Shown: positions 1 through 11,685, counted from the first letter of the stretch. The stretch is 64,000 bases of DNA from Sorex araneus (GCF_027595985.1 NC_073305.1:106079535-106143534); one strand, 5' to 3'. The notes: a model not told the origin generated them from the sequence alone. Made by a program: numbers and translations.

Positions 1-57
1 CAGTAACAACAAGTCTCACATTGGAGACGTTACTGGTGTCTGCTTGAGCAAATTGAT
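1..57 (+). repeat. 3' end of a type B (RTE-tailed) SINE, cut by window edge
   Basis: The first bases match the tail shared by all type B elements here: cagtaacaacaagtctcaca, then a segment ending gcttgagcaaattga. The homologous run is part of the complete copy at 52852-53111. The usual cagtgatac repeats are missing, so this copy is 3'-eroded. Confidence 0.8.
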
Positions 58-99
58 TCTGAATGTGGAGTTCGCTATCTACGTTTTTTTTGACTCTTC

Positions 100-690
100 T
101 CTCTCTCTAGGAAACTGTACTTAAAGGCCTTTTCCCCATGTCCATGGAGAATATCATGCTGAGTGAAATTAGTCAGAGGGAGAAGGATAAACAGAATGAT
201 TTCACTCATTAGTAGGGTATAAAACAACAACAACAACATAGTATGTGAAAAATACCCAGAGACACAGGAACTAGGGACAGGATGACTGGTCCATAGTAGG
301 AAGCTTGTCACAAAGGGGGAGGAGGAGTGCTGTTAGGACAGAGAAGTCACCATTATAACAATGAAAGTTGGAAATGATTACTTTCGACAGAACTGAGTGC
401 TAAAAGGAGGTAAAGTGACATGGATGATACCCTTTCAGTACCAGTACTGCAAACCACAGTGCCTAAAAGAAAATTAGAGCAAGAGAGAGCAAGAGTCTAC
501 AATAGAGGCAGGCTTCAGGAATGGAGTGGCAGAGAGGGGCAGAAGGGAGGGAAACTGGGGACATTGGTGGAGGGAAGTGTGCACTGGTGAAGGGATGAAT
601 GTAACATTGTATGACTGAAACTCAATCATGAACAACTTCGCAATTATACATCTTATGGTGATTCAATTTAAAAAAATATTTTTCCCCAAC
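100..690 (+). mobile_element. L1 3' end (end of ORF2 plus 3' UTR)
   Basis: It begins near the decayed end of L1 ORF2 (catggagaatatcatgctga), continues through a 3' UTR with a purine-rich stretch, and ends with the L1 tail found repeatedly in this window (acattgtatgactgaaactc, then gtgattcaatttaaaaaaat). The same order of blocks is seen at 7160-8018 and 58370-58725. It is 5'-truncated. Confidence 0.85.
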
Positions 691-2104
691 AAGTTTTCTA
701 TTTAGGTTTATTTCCTGGGTGACATCCTTTTGGCTTTTTTGGAGGATATAGCCTGAGGTTTAGGACACAATGCAGTATTTTCCAGTCTTAGGACTGCTTT
801 TATTTACTTCCAGGAATCTCAAACATAGGTAGTATAGATATGCATTATCTATGTAGTATCCAAGATGATAAAAATTTTCCCATTTGTTTCAATAATTTTT
901 GGTGATTGTTTAATTTGTAAGAAAAAGGAAAAGCAGGATGGTTTCCCATGTTCTCACAGTATTTCTTACAAATTTGTGCTTGTAAGTTTAGTTAGTACCC
1001 CAGCTACTGAACAGCTGACTCAGTTTCCTTATCCATAAAATGAATGATGACTCATAAAGGGTTGCTGTGAAAACTGCAGTGCTTAGCACAGTTAAACATT
1101 ATTTAACTATCTTTCATATGGAAAGCACACAGGATCTTTAAAATATGAGCCTTGCTGCTTTTCTTTTATGGTCAATCCTAAAGGCATCTTTATACACTCA
1201 TTGAACATATGTACAAAGAAACTGTTTCTTCTTGTTTTAGAGAACTGTTGCAAGGAAATAAGAGATGCTTATTATAGTTAAGTCTTAAATAAGAGTTCTG
1301 AAAGCATTCACATATTTTTTTCTCTATAAGACATATCATAAAATCATGTCATGAAGATTCAAAACATTCTACCAAAGCACAGAAGGCTTAATGCTATTGG
1401 ATTCTGTAATTAAAGGAAACATTTTTATATAGAGCCCCCCAAAATTAATTTAGTGTTTTTGCAATGCCTTTAAGGGACATGACAGAATAATGTAAGAACA
1501 CAGACTTTAAACATAGCAATCATCACCAAAACAATTTCATATGACTGCAATTTAGTTGTTTTTTTTTAATATAAGCTGTTCTAATTCAGAAAATTAAAAA
1601 GCAAATCTTAGTAAATGCTCCGGCTTTACAAATTACATTGTGACTTTGCAATAAATACTATAACATTTCTTTTAATTTTTTAAAAATGGAAATTTATGTT
1701 ATACATATTACAAACTTTTAGATTATTACAAAAGATTTGAATTGTATTTTTAATATTTTTATTCAATTCCAGTTTATAGAGAAAACAATTTTGCTCTCAT
1801 TGTCAAAACTATCAAATAATCTTTTAAAACAAAAATGTTTTGTTTTTCTATTGCTTTTACAAATTAGCACACCCTTGGTCAAGAGATTCTGAATTTTGAA
1901 AGCAATTTTTTTCTTGTATATTTTCAAACTATTTTATGTGAAAAGGTTAGGAAATGTGTGCAGGTAAAATGCATGCAGGTTTGTTAATTTATTCCACTCC
2001 ACAAATATTTAGTGAATGCTACTCTGTATCAGCCCCTGTATTATGCAAAGTAACACAATTTCTTGTGATAACGTTAGTACACAAACATAAAATGTAATTT
2101 AAAA
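691..2104. other. AT-rich single-copy sequence, no feature seen
   Basis: No repeat family, long reading frame or RNA gene was recognised. Composition is AT-rich with short A and T runs. Confidence 0.6.
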
Positions 2105-2589
2105 TAATTGCTGTTCCTGAGCCCAGTGGGGCAGGTGTGCAGAACCCCAGAACTGGCAGTGAAGAGCCCTTGAAAAGTGAGAGGGAACTGAGCTGGGACA
2201 AGGAGAGTGAGAGGCCTGGCAGTCAGTGGAGTTGGGGGCAGGAATGTGGGCCCTCGGAGAGATATTTGCTTCTAACAAATATTCCAATACCTTGGAACCA
2301 GATGCTAAGAGCGGAGTCACTTAGCTCCAGGGTCACACATTTCTTCACCACCTTGTGACTCTTCTTACAAATACAAATTGATCCTAACTTAGGCTGCTAA
2401 CCACACAAAAACAGAGGAAACTACCCTAAACTGAAAAGGCCATAATGGTAAAGCAATGCAGAAACCCACTGGCTTAGTGAGTGAAGAAGCTAGCCTGTGT
2501 GACATGAGCAATAATGAGCAATAGAATCGCTTTGATAAGGAATTTAGAATGGAATTGTTAAGGATACATAAGGAGCTCAGAAGACAAAA

Positions 2590-3335
2590 CAACAACAACA
2601 AAAACAATAAAACTCACCACCAATAAAATACAGGAGGACACGAGAGCAGAAATGAGGATAATGCAAAAGAAAATACAAGCAGAAATGACACACCTGAAGA
2701 AACTGGTTAGGTGCAATGAAAAACTCACTGGAAGGCTTCAGCAGCAAAGTAAAGCTGTTTAGGACAGAATCAGTGAGCTCCAAGATGAGGTGCAGAGAAT
2801 CTCCAGACTACGGCAAAAGATGAAAAAGATCTTCAAAATAAATGAAAAGATGGCAGGAGAAAATTGGGATGAAGCCAAGAGGAACAACATAAGAATCATT
2901 AGCATATTAGAGGGGCAGGAAGAAAACCCTGGTGAAGAAGCAACTATCAAAGCTATCATTGCTAAGAAGTTCCTGGAGCTGAAGAGTGCATACACCCATA
3001 TCCAGGAGGCCAGAAGGGTACCAGCTAAAAGTAATCCAAATAAAAATAACCCAAGACATATCCTAATCAGAATGACAAGAACCATAGATATAGAATACTG
3101 AAGGCAGTAAGATCAAAGAAAAAATTGCTTATAAAGGAGACTCTAAGATCCACAGCAGACTTATCAGTGAACAAACTAAATAAAATGAATGCCTCACCAA
3201 GAATACATTACCCAGCTGGACTCCCATTAAGATTTGAAGGAATAATACACAACTTCACAGATAAAGAATGACTCAGGAATCTTAGAGACTCAAAACCATT
3301 GTTACAAGAAGAACTTAAAGGGCTACTTTAAGATA
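2590..3335 (+). pseudogene. L1 ORF1 remnant (RNA-binding protein)
   Basis: The longest open part is 2790-3101 (103 codons). It follows a broken coiled-coil-like stretch rich in Q, E, R and L with a stop at about 2760. It contains RRNNIRI-like and PR-HI-like stretches typical of the L1 ORF1p RRM and C-terminal domains (residues NNIRIISILEGQEE and NPRHILIRM). A tail resembling the extended ORF1 end of ancient L1M/HAL1 elements follows (aagaatacattacccagctg). ORF1p normally coats L1 RNA; this copy cannot encode an intact protein. Confidence 0.85.
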
Positions 3336-3645
3336 AAACAAGTCACATAAGTGCACCAAACTCCTGCATAAAGGTGACACAAATCTCCATCACAATACTC
3401 TCCCTCAATGTCAATGAACTAATGCACCAATCAAAAGGCACAAAAGGCAGGATGCATTAGGCAATAAAACCCAACACTCTGGTGCCTGCAAGAAACACAT
3501 CTGATCAAAGCAAACACAGGTTAAAAGGCTGTAAAACAATTCTACAAGCAAATGAACCCTGAAAAAAGCCAGGGTGGAATACTAGTATCAGATGCATTGA
3601 CTTCAGACTGAAGAAGGTTATAAAAGACAGTGAAGGTCATTTCTT

Positions 3646-3777
3646 TTTTTCTTTTTTTTTTTTTTTTTTTTTGCCTTTTGGGTCACACCTGGCGATGCAC
3701 AGGGGTTACTCCTGGCTTTGCACTCAGGAATTACCCCTGGCCGTGCTCAGGGGACCATATGGGATGCTGGGATTTGA
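3646..3777 (-). mobile_element. Type A SINE, 5'-truncated, with target duplication
   Basis: A poly-T block followed by the reverse of the SOR body. The tRNA-like head is missing. It is flanked by an exact 17-bp duplication, agtgaaggtcatttctt, at 3629-3645 and 3778-3794, which lies in L1 ORF2 sequence. Confidence 0.93.
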
Positions 3778-5674
3778 AGTGAAGGTCATTTCTTAATGAT
3801 CAAGGGATCAATTCATCAGGAAAAACTCACACTCCTAATTATATATGTACCTAATGAGGGACCAACACAATATTAGAAATAATATGCGATAGACTTGAAG
3901 AGAGATGCTTATAATAACAAAAGAGTAGTTGGAGACTTCAACATCACTTTGTCACAGAACAATCAGACTAAAACTAATCAAGAACATACTTTATTTGAGG
4001 GGATAAATTGAAGAGTGGGGAGTTAGTGGATGTGTATAGGACTTTTCATCCCCAAAAGAATGCACATTCTTTCCCAGTACACATGGGACATTCTCCAAGA
4101 TAGACCACATGATTGGTCACAAAATATATCTTCATAAAATTAAGAGGATAGAAATTATATGAACTGTATTTTCAGACCATGATAAACTGAAAATAGAAGT
4201 GAATCACATACAGAAACAGAATCAAATCCAGCACCTAGAAATTAAACAGCTCACTACTGAATCAAAGAGGAAATAGATTTCTTGGAACAAATGGGAATGA
4301 GGATATGAACTACCAGAACTTGTTGGATACAGCAAAAGCAGTGTTAAGAGGAAAGTTTATAGCTCTGCAAGCATTCATCAGGAAGGAAGAAAGGGCCCAC
4401 ATCAATAACTTAACCTCACAGCTTAAGATCTTGGAAAATGACCAGCAACAAAAGGAGCCCAAACCTGGCAGTATGAAGTAAATAAAACTTTAAACTGAAA
4501 TCAATGAGCTGTAATCCCCTAAAAATGGTCCAAAAGATCAACAAAACCAAGAGTTGGTTCTTTGAGAAAATAAACAAAAAGTAGTGAGACTCTCAAAAAA
4601 ACATATAGAGAGAAAACTATCAACTGTATCTGAAATTCAAAGGGGATCATCACAATAGAAACTGCAAAAATCCACAGGATCATCAGAGATTACTTTGAAA
4701 ATCTTTACAGCAAGAAACAAGAGAATCTTGAAGAAATGGATAAATTCCTGGATTCCCATAGTATCCCACGGCTTAATCAAGAAGATTTGGAATACCTAAA
4801 CAGACCTATCACCAACAAGGATATTGAAATGGTAAGAAAAGTCTCTTGACCCTCCCTCAATAAAAGGCCAGGCCCAGATGGATTCACTAGTGAATTCTTT
4901 CAAATCTTTAATGAGGACCTACTGCCAATCCTTTTCAAACTTTTCCAGAAAATTGAAGAAACAGATACACTCCCAAGCAGTTTCTGTGAGGCATATATAA
5001 TCATAATATCTAAAGCAGAAACATGAAAAAAAAAAGAAAATTAAAGACTAATTCCGATGAAAACAGGTTCAAAAATCTTCAACTAAATATTAGCCAATAG
5101 AATCCAACAACTCATCAAAAAGATCATATGTCATGACCAAGTAGGATTCATCCTGGGAATGCAAAGATGGCTTAACATTCGCAAGTCAATCAACATAACA
5201 CACCATATCAATAAAAGAAAAGATAAAACCACATGAGCATATCAATAGATACAGAAAAAAGAAGTTGATAACATCCAGCACACACATGATAAAAACTCTC
5301 AACAAAATGGGAGTTGAAGGAACTTTTCTCAATATAGTCAAAGACATCTACCACAAGCCCACAGTAAGCATTATTCTTACTGGGAAAAACTAGAAGCCTT
5401 CCCTCTAAGTTCAAGCTCAAGACAAGCTTTCCCACTTCTATTCAATAAAGTACTAGATGTACTTGCCATAAAAATTAGGCAAATTAAGATATCAAAGTCA
5501 TCCAGTTAGGAAGGGAAGTCAAGCTCTCACTGTTTGCAGATGACGTAATACTATACTTAGAGAATCCTAAAGATGCCACAAAAAGTTCTTAGAAACCATA
5601 GATTTGTAGAATATAGTGGCATATTACAACATTAATTCCCAGAAGTCTATGGATTTCCCATATACAAATAATAC

Positions 5675-5693
5675 GAGAGAGAGAGAGAGAGAT
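5675..5693. repeat. Short (GA)n tract inside L1 ORF2
   Basis: About nine GA units interrupt the ORF2 remnant. Confidence 0.8.
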
Positions 5694-7207
5694 GTTAGAA
5701 AAACATCATTCTAGATATTAGAAAAAGATCATTCACAATCATGCTTCAGAAAATCAAGTAGCTCAGAATCAGTTTAACTAAAGAGGTAAAGGACCTATAC
5801 AACTAAAACTGAAAAGCATACTTCACAAAATAAAAGTGGGCACAAGAAAATGGAAACACATCCACTGATTATGCACTGGTGGGATTAACATTGTCAAAAT
5901 GGTAGTACTCCCCAAAGCATTATACAGATTCAATGCAGTCCCTATAAGAATACCCTAGATATTTTTCAAAGAAATAGATAAAACACTCCTAAAATTCATA
6001 TGGAATAACAAACACCAACAAATAGATAAAGCAATCCTTGGGGAAAAGAAGATCGGAGGCATAGTCTTCCCCTTACTTCAAACTGTACTACAAAGCAGTT
6101 GTAAATAAAACAGCATGGTACTTGAATAAAGACAGACCTGCAGATCATTGAAACAGAATCGAATATCCTGACAGCAACCCTCAGATATATGATCCCCTAA
6201 TCTTTAATAAAGGAGCAAGAAATATAAAGTGGAACAAGGAAAGCCTTGTAAACAAGTGGGGCTGGGAAAACTGGGCAGCTACATGCAAAGAAAATGAACT
6301 CATACCTCTTTCTAATGCCAGGCACAAAAGTCAGATCAAAATGGATTAAAGACCTTGATATCAGACCTGAATCTATAAGATACATGGATGAAAAAGTGGG
6401 CAGAACTCTCCATGACAATGAAGCTAAAGGCATCATCAAAGATGAAATACCACTGACCAAGTGAGCAAAAGCAAAGATAAATTAATGGGACTATGTTAAA
6501 TTATAAAGCTCCTGCACCTCAAAAGAAATAGTGACTGAGATACCAAGACAGCAGGCATATTTGGGGAAACAACTTTACCAAATACCCTTTTGAAGAAATG
6601 GACAGAAATGAACAGAAGAAATAACCAGAAACTTTCTCAAAGAAGAAATACAAGTGGCCAAAGACACATGAAAAAATGGTCACATCACTAATCATCAGTG
6701 AGATGATAGCTCATTCTTGTTTTGATTAGCATCTCACACCACAAAGACTGGCACACACATCAAAAAGAATAAGAGCAAACAGTGCTGGTGTGGATGCAGG
6801 GAGAAAAGGACTCTTCATTGTTGGTAGGAGTTCCAAATAGTACAGCCTTTTTTTGAAAACAATATGGGCATTTCTCAAAAAGCTAGAAATTCAGCTTCCA
6901 TATGGCCCAGCAGTATCACTTCTGGGAATTACCCTGAGGGCCCAAAACAACTCACAGTAAAAATGCTATTTGCACTTGTGTTTATAGCAGCATTATTCAA
7001 AATAACCAGAATTGGGAAACAACCTGAGTGCCGAAGAACAGATAACTGGTTAAAGAACCAATGGTACATCTACACAAGTGAATACAATGCAGCTGTTAGG
7101 AAAAATAAAGTTATAATATATGGGTGGATGTGGAGAATATCACTGTGGGTGAAATGAGTTAGAAGTAGAGGGATAGATATAGAATGATTTAATTCATTTT
7201 TGGGATA

Positions 7208-7461
7208 GCACTGTAGCACTGTCATCTCGGTCATCAATTTGCTCGAGCAGGCACCAGTAACATCTCCATTGTGACTTGTTACTAGATTGAAGTGATAGCA
7301 CAGCAGGTAGGGCATTTGCCTTGCATGCGGCCAACCCAGGTTCAATTCCCCTGTCCTTCTTGGAGAGCCTGGCAAGCTACTTAGAGTATCTTGCCTGCAC
7401 GGCAGAGCCTGGCAAGCTACCTGTTGCACATTTGATATGCCAAAAACAGTAACAAGTCTCG
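7208..7461 (-). mobile_element. Type B SINE with inverted 5' part
   Basis: 7208-7283 is the RTE-type tail in minus orientation (reverse of gagcaaattgatgaccgag). 7284-7461 is head plus body in plus orientation, with A box tagcacagcagg (7296-7307) and B box ggttcaattcc (7339-7349). Both parts contain agtaacaagtc, so the two halves overlap by about 11 bp at the turn-over. Flanks tttttgggata (about 7197-7207) and tttgggggata (about 7462-7472) look like one slightly diverged target duplication. That fits a single insertion with 5' inversion rather than two insertions. Confidence 0.75.
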
Positions 7462-7710
7462 TTTGGGGGATATAAACAAAACCCCATAGTTTGTGGCCAA
7501 TAGTCAATGACAATAGGAACAAGAACCAGGGGGATTAGTCCACAGTTGGAAGCCTACCTCAAAAGGTGAGGTAGAAGGAACTTGGTATTGAGAAGGGAAC
7601 ACCATGACAAAGAGAGTTGGGTGATTAAATAAGAACTGGGTGATTAAAACAGATAAAAGAACAAACATAATAATCTCTCAGTACCTGTATTGCAAACCAT
7701 AATGACACAA

Positions 7711-7712
<2 letters not shown>

Positions 7713-7780
<68 letters not shown>
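7713..7780. repeat. (GA)n microsatellite in L1 3' UTR
   Basis: About 30 GA units with one interruption. It sits where other L1 copies here have short GA-rich purine stretches (about 475-500 and 30421-30505), so it is probably an expansion of the L1 polypurine tract. Confidence 0.95.
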
Positions 7781-8029
7781 TGGAGACAGAGACGGGGGAG
7801 AGAGAGAAATGAAAGTGAATAACATATAAAATAGGCTCAGAGGAGGGTGACGGGAGGGGGGGCACTGACGGAGGAAAATGCACACTGGTTGGAGGGATGT
7901 GTATTGCAACACTGTATGACTGAATGTCAGAAATGTTTCATCATGACTGAAACCTGACCATGATCAGCTTAGTAACTCTATCTCACTCAAAACTAAAATT
8001 AAAAATAAAAATTAAAAAAATTTCTGTCC

Positions 8030-8612
8030 CTGAGGAAGTGTGTGGAGCACAGAGTACTAGGGCTCCACCCAGGAAAGATGATTGTGTGGGCATAAGAATG
8101 ACTTTCCAGAATCTGAGCTACACATTGGTTAAGAATGTGGGAAGAGGAGAAGCATTTAGTAAGTCAGGAGAACTGAAGAAACTGAGCATCATTGTAATAA
8201 GGCTGGGAAGTAAGGAATGGCAAGCGTTTAGGCAAAATCCCAGAATACAGGAGAAAACTGTTGCAAGGAAGTCTATTGAATTCTTGACAGGACTAGATTG
8301 ACTTGACTGTTTTTGATTATTGGAAGGGGCTCTTCTTAGAGATAGAGATAATGACTTTAAGGAAACTGTTCTGATAACTGCTGTTAGTCAAGATAAGCAT
8401 GACAGGTAAACTTACGGTTTAGCAACATTTCCTCATCCCTGACATTGACAAGGCTTATTTGTCCTACACAAAGAGATATAGAATTGGTCTATGAACCTTG
8501 AAGAATTTTTGAAGGTATTTATGTCTAAAAATCCTTCACCACTACCAGTTTATACTTTGATATAAAGATATAAGAGGTAGGTTAAAAATCTTGGATTTCT
8601 ATTAATTTAATT
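8030..8612. other. Single-copy sequence, no feature seen
   Basis: No recognisable repeat or convincing reading frame. A 113-codon plus-strand frame that starts in the L1 tail at 7960 and ends at 8301 has no recognisable domain. Confidence 0.5.
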
Positions 8613-8613
8613 G

Positions 8614-8835
8614 AAGGGTGTTCGTCTTTCATGTGGCCTCCCGTGTTTGATTCCTCCACCCCTCTTGGAGAGCCTGGCAAGCTACCGAGAGTATCTTGCC
8701 TGCACGGCAGAGCCTGTCAAGCTACCCATGCGTATTGGTTATGCCAAAAACAGTAACAATAAGTCTTACAATGAGAGAAGTTACTGGTGCCTGCTTGAAC
8801 AAATCGATGAGCAATGGGGTGACAGTGACAATGCT
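8614..8835 (+). mobile_element. Type B SINE, slightly 5'-truncated
   Basis: It starts inside the tRNA-like head just before the B-box region, contains the paired ggcaagctacc-type blocks, and ends with the RTE tail that still reads as YW-LLEQIDEQ in frame. The terminal repeats are reduced to gacagtgacaatg. Confidence 0.88.
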
Positions 8836-8839
8836 AATT

Positions 8840-9377
8840 TTTTTAAATCTGGGACTTTGTGCTTAAGAGTTCTGATTAGTACATAGGTAATTCCATTCTC
8901 AACACACATAGAAAAATGTCACCCTACAATCTTGAAAGTGATTAATAAAAGTACATGTAATAAATATTAGCCTTCACAGAGATTTACACTGACTTCTTAA
9001 TGAGTCCAGTGTCAATTAGCTGTCACTCTTATTAAAAGAGTATTAAGGTGTTGGTACTGGTATCCAATATTAGCTTATCAAACTACACACATGAAGAGTC
9101 ATTCAGGACAGGTAGAATAAAAATCTTTCCCCAATCCTGCCTTGATGTCAGTTAAAAAAAACAAACCTACTATACTCTGGAAGGTATATGTGATGAATAC
9201 AGATAATTCTAGAAGAACTGAGTCTTCTCCCGTAATGTTAAAACAAACGGAGTTGACTTATAGAAAAAGCAGGTTACTTTGAGAATGTACACTTAATAGT
9301 ATTTGTGTAACTATAGTGCTTTTGACCTTATATGAAAGAGAATAGCAAGCACATTTTACGAGTTTAAATGTAGGAAG
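8840..9377. other. Single-copy sequence, no feature seen
   Basis: AT-rich with nothing recognised. Confidence 0.5.
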
Positions 9378-9391
9378 CTAATGTCACATTT

Positions 9392-9555
9392 TTTGGGGGG
9401 TCACACCCGGTGATGGACAGGGGTTACTTCTGGCACTACACTCAGGAATTAATCCTGGCAGTGCTCAAGGGACATTATGAGATGCTGGGAGTCAAACCCA
9501 GGTCAGCCTTGTGCAAGGCAAACACGTCCTACCCACTGTGCTGTCGCTCCAGCCT
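9392..9555 (-). mobile_element. Type A SINE with target duplication
   Basis: Near full-length reverse copy, from ggggtcacacccggtgatgg to gctgtcgctccagcc. It is flanked by an exact 14-bp duplication ctaatgtcacattt at 9378-9391 and 9556-9569. Confidence 0.95.
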
Positions 9556-9689
9556 CTAATGTCACATTTCTTAATAGGTGTTTATTATAAAGGAAAAATT
9601 AGCGATAAAACATAGGGGCAGATGATTCCTCATGAGTATAAGGACACATTATTACTAGTTAACAATTTGGAACTTTAAAAATCAAAGAT

Positions 9690-9815
9690 ATTACAGTGGG
9701 CAGAGCACATGGTTGACCCAGGTTATTTTCCCAACACAGCACCATCAGGAGTGATCCCCAAATACAGAGCCCAGGAATAAGCCCTGAATATAGCCAGGCG
9801 TAGCTCCCAAATCAA
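9690..9815 (+). mobile_element. Older, diverged type A SINE
   Basis: Keeps the order cagtgggcagagcacatgg, gttgacccaggtt, aggagtgatcccc, agagcccaggaataagccct and an A-rich end. It is too diverged to show target duplications. Confidence 0.75.
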
Positions 9816-9939
9816 TAACAATAATAATAAGCTAATAAAAATCAAGTTTGCTTTGAAGTTTTTAATAATTTTATTCTTTTATTGGGTAACCAGGTTTTAC
9901 AAGAATGCAATTGTTTACACGTTTAAAGACTTCATTCAG

Positions 9940-10118
9940 AAGGGGCTGGAGAGATAGCACAGCGGGTAGGGCGTTTGCCTTACACGCGGCCGACCCGGGT
10001 TCAAATCCCAGCATCCCATATGGTCCCCTGAGCACGGCCAGGGGTAATTCCTGAGTGCAGAGCCAGGAGTAACCCCTGTGCATCGCCAGGTGTGACCCAA
10101 AAAGCAAAAAAAAAAAAA
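9940..10118 (+). mobile_element. Full-length type A SINE with target duplication
   Basis: Starts ggggctggagagatagcaca and ends in a 16-A tail. It is flanked by aaagacttcattcag (9925-9939, and 10119-10133 partly within the A tail). It is the cleanest complete type A copy here and a useful reference for the family: tRNA-like head of about 70 bp, SOR body of about 90 bp, A tail. Confidence 0.96.
9955..10008 (+). promoter_or_regulatory. RNA polymerase III internal promoter (A and B boxes) of the SINE
   Basis: A box tagcacagcggg at 9955-9966 fits TRGCNNAGYNGG, and B box ggttcaaatcc at 9998-10008 fits GGTTCRANYCC. Spacing is tRNA-like. Whether this copy is transcribed is unknown. Confidence 0.8.
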
Positions 10119-10199
10119 AAAGACTTCATTCAGGGATGTTGAACAAGACAACCTCACCAGCAGTGGATGGGAGTTGCATTTTCAGCTTATCCCCTCCAA

Positions 10200-10865
10200 C
10201 ACAGATTGTTCCTACTCTCATCTACTGTTGGTGGCAATGTTTTCTGGTTTAACTGCTGTGGAAAACAGTATGAAGAATTCTTAGTAAGTTTAGAATTAAG
10301 CTTCCATATGATCCAGAAATTTCACTTTTGAGCTTTTATTCCCAGGACCAAAAAAAAAAAAAACCATTCAAAAGGACATAACATTATATGACTGGAATCC
10401 AATCATGAAAAATTTGTAACTGCATATCTCCTGGTGATTCAATAAAAAAATTTAAAAGAACATACCATTATTTATAGTAGCACTTAGTACAGTAGCTAAA
10501 ATTCAGAACCAAGTTAGAAATGACAAATGAATGGATTTTGAAGGTGTGGGATATGCACATAATGGAATGCTATCAGATTCCTGAACAATGAATCATGAAA
10601 TTTGCTGCAACATGGTTGGAATTGGAAGATATTATCATGAGAGAAGACAGAAGAAGGAAGACAAACACAGGATGATCTCACTTATCTGTGATAGACCATA
10701 TAACTGGATGAGGAAGGTAATAAAGGAGTGATGCTAGATCATCCATGACCCCAGTGTATAGGGAGAAGGGTAGAGAAGAAAATGAATCAGTGGTAAATGA
10801 AGAATATAGGAAGAGGAAGCAATGGGGGTACAGGTGCCAGGAACCCCTGACCCTTCCCAAGTTGT
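10200..10865 (+). mobile_element. Old L1 ORF2 3' region and 3' UTR
   Basis: Contains the L1 block around tgctgtggaaaacagtatga, then ttgctgcaacatggttggaa and an end-of-ORF2/3' UTR stretch to about 10865. Interrupted by a tiny younger L1 tip at 10381-10453. Confidence 0.8.
10381..10453 (+). mobile_element. Very short L1 3' tip insertion (about 73 bp)
   Basis: Only the last part of an L1 (acattatatgactggaatcc to gtgattcaataaaaaaattt) is present, flanked by aaaaggacata (10370-10380) and aaaagaacata (10454-10464). It is an extreme 5' truncation inside an older L1. Confidence 0.8.
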
Positions 10866-10869
10866 ATAA

Positions 10870-11417
10870 CTGGTCAGAGGTTGAGTGAAGAATTACCTAT
10901 ATTTCAAAGGAACAGAGAAAGAAAGCAATGTGCTTTCTATGGTAAACACTCCAAGAAACCCCTGAAGAAAATGATTTCACTGTTCTAGGGCATTGTAGCT
11001 TGCTCACAAGAGAGGTATCTAGAGTTTATTCAAGATGCTCTGGGTCACAAATGAGCATGTTGGTGGGAGAGAATTGGAAACATCAGGATAATGGATCTAA
11101 GATCTTTATTCGACCAAGTCATTTCTGATACTGGCATGTCAGTGTGAGTTAGCAGGCTTTAGAGGGTGGTGACACTTTTCTGCTGTTCCTCGAAGTAATA
11201 TTTTCTGCCCTCCCACCACGCCAAAAAAAAAAAAAGCAAACAGAAAAAGGTATGTTTAAAGCAAAAATAGGCTTCATGTAAGACAATCTGACATTTATTC
11301 ACTGTGTTCCTAATGGTCCTTCAATACCTGAGTGATACTTTGAAATCAGTTAATTTGGTATATTCTATTAGTCAACCCTGGAAAAGGAAGAAACTAACCA
11401 TAAGGTTAAGGCCCAAT
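10870..11417. other. Single-copy sequence, no feature seen
   Basis: Includes an A run of 13 at about 11223. Nothing else recognised. Confidence 0.5.
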
Positions 11418-11430
11418 ATACACATGTCTT

Positions 11431-11685
11431 TTGGAGAGTCTGGCAAGCTACTGAGTGTCTCCCGACCCCACAGAAGAGCCTGGGAAGCTCCCCATGGCAT
11501 ATTTGATATGCCAAATACAGTAACTTAACAGTCTCATTCTTCTGACCCTGAAAAGAGCCTCCAATCATTGGAAAAGATGAGTAAGGAGAGGCTGCTTAAA
11601 TCTCAGGGCTGGGACAAATGGAGACATTACTGGTACCCGCTCGCTCGAGTAAATCAATGAACAACCCGATGACAGTGATACAGTG
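11431..11685 (+). mobile_element. Headless RTE-tailed element with target duplication
   Basis: Starts at the body (ttggagagtctggcaagcta) and has the longer central segment containing ctgaccctgaaaagagcctc and aggctgc-taaatctcaggg. It ends with the RTE tail and gacagtgatacagtgataca. Duplication atacacatgtctt lies at 11418-11430 and 11686-11698. Its first five bases coincide with the terminal repeat, so tail and target share ataca. Confidence 0.92.

Larger units (their letters stand above)
3395..7160 (+). pseudogene. L1 ORF2 remnant (endonuclease/reverse transcriptase)
   Basis: Remnants of the APE-type endonuclease start near 3400 (a CLQETH-like run at about 3480). The reverse transcriptase follows, with a recognisable PGPDGFT-like run near 4868 and a FADDV-like box near 5536. 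The C-terminal region has NIWAF-like and MEYYAA-like blocks (6700-7150). Stops and frameshifts occur throughout, and a type A SINE sits in the endonuclease part. In L1 the protein nicks the target and reverse-transcribes RNA in place; here it is dead. Confidence 0.88.
2105..8018 (+). mobile_element. Old, nearly full-length LINE-1
   Basis: Block order is that of a whole L1: a GC-richer 5' region (2118-2590), ORF1 remnants, ORF2 remnants, 3' UTR with a GA tract, and an A-rich tail at 7990-8018. The left flank attgctgttcctgag (about 2107) and right flank atttctgtccctgag (about 8020) differ at two of 15 positions and may be an eroded target-site duplication, which would make the element complete at its 5' end. 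Both ORFs carry many stops and frameshifts. A type A SINE (3646-3777) and an inverted type B SINE (7208-7461) inserted later, so this copy predates them. Confidence 0.85.

Noticed and set aside
7625-7912. Serine/leucine-rich minus-strand frames
   Set aside because: They are translations of the (GA)n tract in an L1 3' UTR.
9940-10010. tRNA gene
   Set aside because: The A and B boxes belong to a SINE head with a SOR body, A tail and target duplications. No cloverleaf with a mature 3' end.
9871-10157. A repeated peptide (HLAMHRGYSWLCTQELPLA type) found at several loci, which could look like a conserved protein
   Set aside because: It is the antisense translation of the type A SINE and occurs at each young SINE copy (also 23866, 41834, 48594).
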